Source of the DNA: Bacillota bacterium
GTDB taxonomy: Bacteria > Bacillota > Clostridia > Oscillospirales > Ruminococcaceae
Reading direction: 5' to 3'
Length of the DNA: 20,877 nucleotides
NCBI GenBank assembly: GCA_023395435.1
Contig: JAEWZG010000118.1
Coordinates: forward strand, 1 to 20,877
Part shown: positions 14,307 through 20,877 of the stretch, in pieces
Position numbering within the stretch: the stretch's first letter is position 1
How the letters are laid out: each line of letters opens with the position of its first letter
The notes under the pieces: model-generated
What the model saw: only the letters and a program-made list of their open reading frames with translations
Told to the model about the DNA's origin: nothing
Database searches by the model: none
Position numbers and translations under genes: made by a program

Positions 14307-14924
14307 TTATTCACTCTCCGTTTTCAGCAGCAATTCAACTTCAGCTGCAGCTTTTTTATAATCCTGCTTAGAAATCATACAATTTAGTATTTCAAGCATA
14401 CTTTTTGTTGTTAATAGCTCAGGCAAGTCATATTTCCTGAGTAATAATTTTCTCTTGATACTACTATTAGGTACTCCCGAAAAGCCATCCTCATACAAAT
14501 CCATATAAGTAATTTTTTCTGTGTTATCTGACTTTTCAGCAAGTAATACTCCTGCTTTGTTCAATGCATCAATTATAATATTCCTGCTTACGCCCTCGAC
14601 GCCAAGCTTACCCTCTTTTGAAGGTATTATCTTTCTCTTTTCTTTTCCAAAAATGTCTGGAATATATACATTTAATATTTTTCCATTCTTAACAAAGCTT
14701 TTAATATAATTTCGGATTTTAAAACCCGCTGTATCAGAGTCAGTAAAAATTATTATTCCTTTTCTTTCGGCATAAAACTTTATTACTTCACGTTTTTCCT
14801 TATCCTTGAAAATTGAGAAGCCATTAGTAGTAATAATAACGCTATTAATAATTGAAGATAATTTTATTTTATCATACTTTCCCTCAACTATAATTGCCTG
14901 TTCAAGACTTATCAAATATTTCAC
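14307..14924 (-). CDS. rnmV: Toprim-domain protein, RNase M5-like
   Basis: Probably the ribonuclease that trims 5S rRNA precursor, up to 205 residues. Toprim motifs are AIIVEGKYD (catalytic Glu14) and IIIFTDSDTAGFKIR (Asp62, Asp64). After these, SKEGKLGVEGVSRNIIIDAL resembles the KxGVEhaS segment of RNase M5, and a DUF4093-like C-terminal half follows. The start is uncertain. The GTG at 14924 has AAAAGG directly abutting it, which is too close. A TTG three codons in (14915) is better placed after AAGGGTGA and gives an N-terminus closer to known RNase M5. It follows holA by 7 nt and precedes the MBOAT gene by 2 nt. It is more divergent than typical RnmV, so the symbol is provisional. Confidence 0.72.
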   Translation of the reverse strand: MKYLISLEQAIIVEGKYDKIKLSSIINSVIITTNGFSIFKDKEKREVIKFYAERKGIIIFTDSDTAGFKIRNYIKSFVKNGKILNVYIPDIFGKEKRKIIPSKEGKLGVEGVSRNIIIDALNKAGVLLAEKSDNTEKITYMDLYEDGFSGVPNSSIKRKLLLRKYDLPELLTTKSMLEILNCMISKQDYKKAAAEVELLLKTESE

Positions 14925-14931
14925 CCTTTTG

Positions 14932-15972
14932 TTATTTTATAAGCATAGAATTAATTGCCTGTTCAATAATCAGACGCTGAGATGTTCTTGATGACTTCAA
15001 TGCAATATCTGCATCTGACAGAATAGAAATGCACTTCCTCAGACGTTCTACAGGGATACTTGCGCAATCCCTAAAAGCATTTTTAACAACAAAGTCTCTT
15101 GATTTATAATTAAAATCTGCGATAACATCATCTTGTGATGCACCAATATTTTTTGCAAGCCTTGCTCTATATAAATCAATAAAAGACATTGAAATTGCTG
15201 AAAGAATTGCAATGCTATCCACCTGTTGGGAATAAAGCTCGTCAAGAAGCAACATTGATTTTTTTGCATTGAATTGCGCAGCTGCTTTTGCTAAAGCAAA
15301 AGAATTTGAATCAAGCTGCTTTGATACAAGCAGGTCAATGGTATCGTTTGTTATTTCTTTACCGTTACTATAATCACAAAGCTTATCAATCTCATTGTTA
15401 ATAAGCATTAGATTGCTAAGGCATTGACTTGCAAGATATTCAGCACTTGCTTTTGAAATTGTAGAACCGTTCTTGTTTATTCGGTCTGAAATTACCTTAA
15501 CAAGTTCAGCAGGCTTTTTATATAAAAACTCACAGGAATAGCCTTGCTTCCCCGCAAGTGTAATAAGCTTTTTATTTTTTGTCTTAAGAATATTTTTCTT
15601 ATTATACAAGTTCACACCAGTAATATATATTATTACTGTTGTTGTTTCAGGAATGTCAGATAATATATCACAAAGGTATTTATAATCATCTTCATTTATT
15701 TCATCAGCGTCAAGGTCATTAATTGTAATACAAATTCTGTCCGAAAACATCGGTAGAGCATTGCATACATCAGATAGTTCACTTAAATCAAGTTCTTTAC
15801 CATTGAAGGTATGAAGATTATAAGTCTGGTCTTCTTTTTTTACAAGTTTTGAAACAAGCCGCTTCGTATATAATTCAATTGTAGCTATATCTTTCCCATA
15901 GAAATAATAGAGTGATGATATGTCGCCGGTTCTTATTGTCTTTGCGAGTTCTGTATCATTCACGCAAGGCAT
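14932..15972 (-). CDS. holA: DNA polymerase III, delta subunit
   Basis: Clamp-loader subunit that opens the beta clamp during replication; cytoplasmic. The 346-residue length is normal for HolA. The N-terminal region has SSLYYFYGKDIATIELYTKRL, in place of the family's 'YLFYGEE..YL', then FSDRICITINDLDAD and TTVIIYITG. The middle has YLASQCLSNLMLINNEIDKLCDYS (the family's conserved helix before the clamp-loader collar). The C-terminal part KSSRTSQRLIIEQAI is also typical. Overall conservation is moderate, as is usual for HolA. AAGGAGG lies upstream at good spacing, inside the comEC end, and the two genes overlap by 17 bp. Confidence 0.88.
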   Translation of the reverse strand: MPCVNDTELAKTIRTGDISSLYYFYGKDIATIELYTKRLVSKLVKKEDQTYNLHTFNGKELDLSELSDVCNALPMFSDRICITINDLDADEINEDDYKYLCDILSDIPETTTVIIYITGVNLYNKKNILKTKNKKLITLAGKQGYSCEFLYKKPAELVKVISDRINKNGSTISKASAEYLASQCLSNLMLINNEIDKLCDYSNGKEITNDTIDLLVSKQLDSNSFALAKAAAQFNAKKSMLLLDELYSQQVDSIAILSAISMSFIDLYRARLAKNIGASQDDVIADFNYKSRDFVVKNAFRDCASIPVERLRKCISILSDADIALKSSRTSQRLIIEQAINSMLIK

Positions 15973-17908
15973 TATTCATCCTCCTTATCGAGTAAGTACC
16001 GTCTTTTTTTGCTTTTATTAATATTGCATTAGGATGCCTTGTGTTAATATTCAGCAATTTGTTATCCAGCGACAGTAAAATATTTTTATCTTCAATACAT
16101 AAATTAATATCGACATTTTCATATTGTTTGTTATCATCTGAAGTTGTAACAAGCATTCTGAAATCCTTGAAATCAATTAAATAGCTTTTATCATAAACAT
16201 ATACTTTATATTCCGATGAATTTATTGTTTCACCCATGTTAATGCTTTTAACAAAAGTTTTATCTGGTAACATAATTGGCTGTTTGTCTTTCATATTAAT
16301 GTGTTTAATGCTCTGTGAAAGATTATTATAATACGACGATATACTTTTCTGTTCATTACCCTCAAGTAAAAGCATATCAACAGATTTTATTCCGTTTTTC
16401 CTAAGATATTTTGAAGCAACATTCGATATCTTCCCATCGCCACATATATCTATTATAAAGGTTTGTCCATTTTTATTCAATAGCAAACAGGAAGAATTTT
16501 TTTCTGTTAATAAAGTTACAGTGAATTTATTACTTTCTGATAAATTAATAATGCTTACTGAAATAATTATTGCCGCTATTAACACAAGGACAGAACTCAA
16601 CAACGCTTTTGAAGTTTTATATTTCAATGAGATGAAACCTATTCCTAATATAGCTGATAAAACAAGTATAACTATAAGATTCTTACCCAAAGGAAGATAA
16701 CTGTATGGAATTTTAACAAGCAAATTTGAAATAAAAAACATAAGCTTTACTAATAGTCCTGCTATCAGTAACAATGGATTTGCTATTACCAGCACTCCAC
16801 CTGTAAGGGCAATCAGAATTGCACAGATAAGTGCAAGAGAACAAAGTGGCGCAAGGATAAGGTTTGATATCGGAGAAATAATGGATACCTCATCAAATGA
16901 CATCACAATAAACGGAAATGTGACAATTGAGGCACATATCATTGTTATAAGTGCATTTGAAAAGCCTTTTAATTTCCACTTAAAATCAAACGCACGGATT
17001 ACATATGGAGCGAATACTGTTACTCCGAATGTTCCAGCTAATGATAATAATAATGATGAGTCACGGATGGCAAAAGGATCTGTAATAGTCAGTAACATTC
17101 CCGCTAACGCTATAGATGTGAGGCAATCAGCACGTCTTTTCATAACACTTCCAAGCATCAGCAAAGTGAAAATTATACCAGCTCTTATGACCGATACAGG
17201 CATACCAGTAAAAACTGTATAAGTAATTATTATTATTTCAGTTATTCCAAAACGCAGCCACTTATTGATACACATTTTATTCAAAACAAGAAGTAGTAGC
17301 CCAGCCAAAATCATAAGGTGGCTTCCTGAAACTGATATAATATGCCCAATGCCACTCCTAAAAAGATTCGTTTGCCTTGCTTCGCTTAAATAATCTGAAT
17401 CTCCACAAAGCATAGCACCGATAAAAGCGCCCTCATCCTCAGGCAAAATTGTAGTTATACGGTTAAAAATATATTCTCTATACTGATTGATTTTCTTTCT
17501 GCTAAAATTATTGTCACTCTGCGACACTGTAAATGATTTTACTTCATCAGACTGAAGAAATATATTCTTTGATTTATAATAACTTTCTGCTGGAAATGAC
17601 AATGTATCCTCAGGCTTTTTAAAAGTACCTGTAATATTAACAGAATCATAAAGCTCACAATCAATATTATTTGTATAGACTATTACTGTTGTTTTGATAT
17701 TATCATTTATTTTACCTTTAATTTGATAGGATGCTTTGTTGCCTTCATATATTTTTATATTTTCAATTACACCAGTAATCTCTATGCTCTTATTCTGATA
17801 GTTTAAAATTTTTTCATAAACTACTTTTGTGTAAATTACATAGCTTGATACAGCAATAGAAAAACAGATTGATATTAATAAAATTTTCTTTCTGTATTTC
17901 TTAAACAT
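15956..17908 (-). CDS. comEC: ComEC/Rec2 family competence protein, main frame
   Basis: Membrane channel expected to carry single-stranded DNA into the cell during transformation. The 650-residue frame has an N-terminal helix (about 8-26), an OB-fold-like DUF4131 region (about 40-130), then the competence domain. That domain carries FRSGIGHIISVSGSHLMILAG (183-203) and GMPVSVIRAG, with many helices to about 455. Residues 461-650 align in layout with the metallo-beta-lactamase-like nuclease domain but lack the D-x-G-x-G-D and HxHxDH motifs. The ATG at 17908 has no ribosome binding site and lies inside a hydrophobic run that reads open upstream to 17971. The true start is probably 18036 in another frame, with a -1 shift near 17971-17977. 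The complete protein would be about 693 residues. The gene follows the phosphoribosyltransferase gene and overlaps holA by 17 bp. Confidence 0.88.
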   Translation of the reverse strand: MFKKYRKKILLISICFSIAVSSYVIYTKVVYEKILNYQNKSIEITGVIENIKIYEGNKASYQIKGKINDNIKTTVIVYTNNIDCELYDSVNITGTFKKPEDTLSFPAESYYKSKNIFLQSDEVKSFTVSQSDNNFSRKKINQYREYIFNRITTILPEDEGAFIGAMLCGDSDYLSEARQTNLFRSGIGHIISVSGSHLMILAGLLLLVLNKMCINKWLRFGITEIIIITYTVFTGMPVSVIRAGIIFTLLMLGSVMKRRADCLTSIALAGMLLTITDPFAIRDSSLLLSLAGTFGVTVFAPYVIRAFDFKWKLKGFSNALITMICASIVTFPFIVMSFDEVSIISPISNLILAPLCSLALICAILIALTGGVLVIANPLLLIAGLLVKLMFFISNLLVKIPYSYLPLGKNLIVILVLSAILGIGFISLKYKTSKALLSSVLVLIAAIIISVSIINLSESNKFTVTLLTEKNSSCLLLNKNGQTFIIDICGDGKISNVASKYLRKNGIKSVDMLLLEGNEQKSISSYYNNLSQSIKHINMKDKQPIMLPDKTFVKSINMGETINSSEYKVYVYDKSYLIDFKDFRMLVTTSDDNKQYENVDINLCIEDKNILLSLDNKLLNINTRHPNAILIKAKKDGTYSIRRMNNALRE

Positions 17909-17967
17909 AAAAAAATATAGAAAAGAAATTAAAATAACACCAGTAATAACTACAATATTAATAAGTG

Positions 17968-18036
17968 TTATAAAAAAGATGCGAAAAACAGCCCAGAAAT
18001 ATAGGACAATCCCACATAAGCCATTTTACGCACCAT
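17968..18036 (-). pseudogene. comEC: Out-of-frame 5' end of comEC (22 codons)
   Basis: An ATG at 18036 follows AAAAAGGGTGA at proper spacing, 24 nt after the previous gene's stop. It encodes 22 residues (MVRKMAYVGLSYISGLFFAS then FL) that look like ComEC's first membrane helix, then a TAA at 17970-17968. A shift to the -1 frame at the T-run (17977-17972) joins it to ITLINIVVITGVILISFLYFF and straight into the main comEC frame. It could be a real frameshift mutation, a phase-variable tract, programmed slippage or a sequencing error. The sequence alone cannot decide. Confidence 0.75.
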
Positions 18037-18060
18037 TTTATTCACCCTTTTTCATTTTGT

Positions 18061-18600
18061 CTATTTGAAAAACAAAGGTAGCTTTTCAAGAAATATAATG
18101 TCAGTTCTGTCAGCAGCTTCACCCTCAGCAAGTACTGCACTTTTTGCTATTATATCAGCACCAGCCTCGTTCAATAGCTTTTCAACAGCAACAAGAGATT
18201 CACCTGTACTGATAACATCATCAACTATAACAGTTTTCTTACCCCTAAGATAATTAGCTTCTTCCCTGTCAAGATATAATGTTTGTGTGCCCGCTGTTGT
18301 TATTGAATGCACATTTATACTGATTGGATCACGCATATATGCTTTAACAGTTTTTCTTGCTACTAAATATTTAATACCAAGCTGTTTTGCCATTTCGTAA
18401 GCAAGCGGTATTCCTTTTGATTCCGCTGTTACGATAACTTCACATTTTGGAATTTTCTTAATAAGTTCTTCGGCACATCTTACGGTAAGTTCACAATCGG
18501 AAAACATAACGAATGCTGCAATATCAAGCTTGTCGTTTATCGGACAAATTGGAAGTTCACGTGTCAAACCTGCTACTTTTAAAGTATAAAACTTATCCAT
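18061..18600 (-). CDS. Phosphoribosyltransferase family protein (adenine PRT-like)
   Basis: A type I phosphoribosyltransferase of 179 residues, expected to transfer PRPP ribose-phosphate to a purine or related base in salvage. The PRPP-binding motif VIVDDVISTGES is at 124-135. An earlier EVIVTAESKGIPLAYEMAKQLG (54-75) and the loop around ARKTVKAYMRDP match adenine/xanthine-type enzymes. The start at 18600 is preferred because AAAGGA lies 9 nt upstream of it. Starts at 18606 (ATG) and 18618 (TTG) would leave that site too close or inside the coding region. Substrate specificity cannot be fixed from sequence, so no symbol is given. It sits between the HIT gene and comEC with about 24-nt gaps. 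Confidence 0.85.
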   Translation of the reverse strand: MDKFYTLKVAGLTRELPICPINDKLDIAAFVMFSDCELTVRCAEELIKKIPKCEVIVTAESKGIPLAYEMAKQLGIKYLVARKTVKAYMRDPISINVHSITTAGTQTLYLDREEANYLRGKKTVIVDDVISTGESLVAVEKLLNEAGADIIAKSAVLAEGEAADRTDIIFLEKLPLFFK

Positions 18601-18624
18601 ATACATAAGTCCTTTCAATTATTG

Positions 18625-18963
18625 TTAGCCTGCTGGCCACTCAAGTTTTCTGCCTGCAAGCAAATGAAAATGAATATGGAATACTGTCTGTCCAGCCATT
18701 TCCCCGCAGTTATTAACGATCCTAAAGCCATCTTCAAGCTTCAAATCCTTAGCAAGCTTTGCAACAACCTCATAAATATGAGCTATAATATGTGAATTTT
18801 CAGGTGTTATTTCCTTGGCAGAAGAAATATGCTCTTTTGGAATCATAAGATAGTGAATCGGAGCTGCAGGAGCAATATCCTCAAAAACATATACGACGTC
18901 ATCCTCGTATATTTTCTTACTTGGAAGTTCGCCATTGATTATCTTACAAAAAATGCAATCCAT
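18625..18963 (-). CDS. HIT family protein (histidine triad nucleotide-binding)
   Basis: A 112-residue cytoplasmic nucleotide hydrolase or transferase of the HINT branch. The histidine triad VFHIHFHLLAG has His96, His98 and His100. The N-terminus DCIFCKIINGELPSKKIYEDD is typical of the family, with Cys3 and Cys6 as a potential zinc pair with histidines including His45. The N-terminal strand-loop ends in FEDIAPAAPIHYLMIPKEH. Likely activity is removal of AMP from aminoacyl- or lysyl-adenylates and similar phosphoramidates. Its position 1 nt after alaS is consistent with such clean-up, though that link is inference. GAGGTGA precedes the ATG inside the alaS end. Confidence 0.94.
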   Translation of the reverse strand: MDCIFCKIINGELPSKKIYEDDVVYVFEDIAPAAPIHYLMIPKEHISSAKEITPENSHIIAHIYEVVAKLAKDLKLEDGFRIVNNCGEMAGQTVFHIHFHLLAGRKLEWPAG

Positions 18964-18964
18964 T

Positions 18965-20877
18965 TTATTTCACCTCAATAAATTCATCAATAATTTCAGA
19001 CAATATAGAAAGTGCTTCGTCTATTTTAAATTTATCACCAATCCCAGCCATTGCACTGTCAGGACGTCCCCCACCTTTACCGTGTGTGATTGCGGAAACC
19101 CTCTGTGCGATTTTTCCTGCATGAGCGCCCATTGCAACAGCTTCTTTACCACATGATACCACGAAGTTGCCTGAATCACCATTTACGCCAGCAAATACAG
19201 CAATCATTCTTGGTGCTTTTTCGCGCACTCTATCGCCCATTTTTCTCAATACATCTGTCTTAACAGGATTAAATAATGCTGAAATTACTTTTACACCGTT
19301 GACCTCAATAGCATTATCAAACAGACTATCAACCTTTGCATTTGCCATTTCATCGTTTAATTCTGTAATTTGCTTTTCAAGTTCTTTTACTTCATTCATA
19401 ACAGACTGACATTTTGAAACAAGCTCATGAGTATTAGCAAGTTTTAATACTGTAGCAGCTTCGATGATTGTTTCGGCGTTTGAATTAATAAGCTCAAGAA
19501 CTCCAGTTCCTGTTACAGCTTCAATACGTCTTACACCGGCAGCTACTGAACTCTCAGATATAATCTTGAAAAGTCCGAGCTTTGAAGTATTGTCAACGTG
19601 AGTACCACCACAGAATTCAATAGAAGCACCATTTACGTTAACAACTCTTACAACATCACCATATTTCTCACCGAACAACGCCATTGCGCCAAGCTTTTTA
19701 GCTTCATCTATAGGCATTTCATCAGTAATTACATCAAGTGCTGAAAGAATCTTTTCATTTACTAAAGCTTCAACCTTTGCAATTTCTTCTGTTGTCATTG
19801 CAGAGAAGTGATTGAAGTCAAAACGGCAACGTGATGAATTCACAAGCTGTCCAGCCTGATGAACATGGTCACCAAGAACCTCACGAAGTGAAGCTTGTAA
19901 TAAATGTGCGGCTGTGTGATTTCTCATAATTGATTTTCTATTAGTCTTATCAACTTTAGCAAAAATATTATCATTTAATGAAAAGCTACCAGCATCCACT
20001 GTACCAATATGAATAAATTGTCCACCCGTAGTCTTTTTGGTATCACTGACAATGAACTTACTTTCACCTATTGTTATAGTTCCCTTGTCGCCGACCTGTC
20101 CGCCACTTTCAGCATAGAAAGGTGTTCTATCAAGAATAATTATTGCGTCATTGCCTTCTAATGCTTCATTTTCAGGAATTCCATCAATAAAAATTCCTGT
20201 GATTTTTGCATCTTCATCTAAAATCTTATATCCGTCAAATACTGTTGATGCAATGTCAAGGTTACCCATTGAATCGTCACTCCAGGATGAACCGACCTTT
20301 GAACTCCTGTCTTGCCTTGCAGTATCCTTTTGAAGCTGAAGAAGTTCATTGAATCTTTCCTTGTCAACTTCAATACCTTTCTCAGAAGCAATTTCAATAG
20401 TTAGATCAAGCGGGAAGCCAAAAGTATCATTAAGCTTGAATGCAGCATCACCTGAAAGAATATTATTGGTATCTTTTGATTCAATGTCAGCCAACATTGC
20501 ATTTAGAAGGTCAATTCCCTTATCTATTGTTTTTGCGAAGTTTTCTTCCTCAATTCTAATGACTTTCTTTATATACTCACGCTTTTCATCAAGCTCAGGA
20601 TATGCACCCATGTTTTCGTCAATTACAGTATCACAAACTTTATATAGGAATGGCTCATTAATACCAAGAAGTCTTCCGTGTCTTGCTGCTCTTCTCAAGA
20701 GTCTTCTTAAAACATATCCACGTCCGACATTTGAAGGAAGAACTCCATCGCCAACCATAAAAGTAGTACTTCTTATATGGTCTGTGATAACGCGAAGAGA
20801 AACATCTGTCTTTTCATCCTGCTTGTATTCAACGCCAGCAAAAGACATAACTTTTTTCATTATATTCTGTACTGTAT
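18965..20877 (-). CDS. alaS: Alanyl-tRNA synthetase, C-terminal part (runs off the window edge)
   Basis: Charges tRNA-Ala with alanine and hydrolyses mischarged Ser/Gly. About 636 residues are visible of the about 880 usual. The frame is open to the right edge (in-frame TVQNIMKKVM), so the ATG at 20860 is internal and the catalytic N-terminus is missing from the window. Seen in order are: RSTTFMVGDGVLPSNVGRGYVLRRLLRRAARHGRLLG at the end of the aminoacylation half; the editing-domain zinc site with HTAAHLL and FCGGTHVDN; and a coiled segment and DHHA1 domain ending GKGGGRPDSAMAGIGD. The domain order is normal and nothing looks broken. It heads the visible part of the minus-strand operon, and the HIT gene starts 1 nt after its stop. 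Confidence 0.96.
   Translation of the reverse strand, partial: TVQNIMKKVMSFAGVEYKQDEKTDVSLRVITDHIRSTTFMVGDGVLPSNVGRGYVLRRLLRRAARHGRLLGINEPFLYKVCDTVIDENMGAYPELDEKREYIKKVIRIEEENFAKTIDKGIDLLNAMLADIESKDTNNILSGDAAFKLNDTFGFPLDLTIEIASEKGIEVDKERFNELLQLQKDTARQDRSSKVGSSWSDDSMGNLDIASTVFDGYKILDEDAKITGIFIDGIPENEALEGNDAIIILDRTPFYAESGGQVGDKGTITIGESKFIVSDTKKTTGGQFIHIGTVDAGSFSLNDNIFAKVDKTNRKSIMRNHTAAHLLQASLREVLGDHVHQAGQLVNSSRCRFDFNHFSAMTTEEIAKVEALVNEKILSALDVITDEMPIDEAKKLGAMALFGEKYGDVVRVVNVNGASIEFCGGTHVDNTSKLGLFKIISESSVAAGVRRIEAVTGTGVLELINSNAETIIEAATVLKLANTHELVSKCQSVMNEVKELEKQITELNDEMANAKVDSLFDNAIEVNGVKVISALFNPVKTDVLRKMGDRVREKAPRMIAVFAGVNGDSGNFVVSCGKEAVAMGAHAGKIAQRVSAITHGKGGGRPDSAMAGIGDKFKIDEALSILSEIIDEFIEVK

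Noticed and set aside
16881..17222. Plus-strand open frame of 113 codons inside comEC
   Set aside because: Its translation shows only the complement of the hydrophobic comEC helices, with no start signals of its own.
17930..17971. A pseudoknot or stem that would prove programmed frameshifting in comEC
   Set aside because: The only clear pairing (ATAACAC with GTGTTAT) begins at the slippery site with no spacer and encloses an AT-rich loop; no upstream Shine-Dalgarno-like stimulator is present.
20858..20860. ATG at 20860 as the alaS start
   Set aside because: The reading frame stays open to the window edge, and the protein would lack the whole catalytic N-terminus; it is an internal methionine.

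Overview
The window is AT-rich, with roughly one third G+C by eye, densely coded, and carries strong Shine-Dalgarno sites and textbook sigma-A promoters. It contains an oxygen-sensitive class III ribonucleotide reductase (nrdD/nrdG), four-cysteine L28, DUF4358 and DUF4190 proteins, and a DHHW/MBOAT pair. Together these suggest an anaerobic low-GC Firmicute of class Clostridia, probably a Ruminococcus-like Oscillospiraceae. The genus is a guess from gene content.

Layout, left to right. (1) 48-1747, plus strand: rpmB with its terminator, then two small DUF4190 membrane proteins, each with its own promoter, and a DUF2752 membrane protein. (2) 1733-3352, minus: an orphan family 5 solute-binding lipoprotein. 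Its 3' end overlaps the DUF2752 gene, and each gene appears to carry the other's terminator inside its coding sequence. (3) 3425-6753, minus: nrdD, a GNAT acetyltransferase and nrdG, with a strong promoter and two NrdR-like boxes in front of nrdD. (4) 6999-8373, minus: a membrane-anchored SGNH/GDSL hydrolase and a DUF4358 lipoprotein. (5) 8642-10465, plus: asnB, convergent with (6) 10562-11635, minus: pyrB carrying a C-terminal PyrI-type zinc domain. (7) 11746-20877, minus: a tightly packed run of alaS (5' end outside the window), a HIT protein, a phosphoribosyltransferase, comEC, holA, an RNase M5-like Toprim protein, an MBOAT O-acyltransferase and a DHHW protein. Gaps are 1-24 nt or short overlaps, and the run ends in a strong terminator.

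How the genes work together. The MBOAT, DHHW, SGNH and DUF4358 genes look like the parts of an extracytoplasmic O-acylation machine split over two transcription units. NrdD and NrdG form the anaerobic dNTP-supply pair. The alaS-holA stretch is housekeeping (translation, nucleotide salvage, replication clamp loading, RNA maturation) with the competence channel comEC inside it.

Points most worth checking: (a) comEC is split near its start. A 22-residue N-terminal piece with its own ribosome binding site ends at a T-TTT-TTA slippery heptamer and a stop, and the rest continues in the -1 frame. (b) ComEC's nuclease domain has lost its metal-binding motif. (c) PyrB is fused to only the zinc-binding part of PyrI. 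(d) The SBP and DUF2752 terminators interlock. No tRNA, rRNA, CRISPR array, insertion sequence or recognisable riboswitch was seen, and no gene-free stretch exceeds 300 bases.
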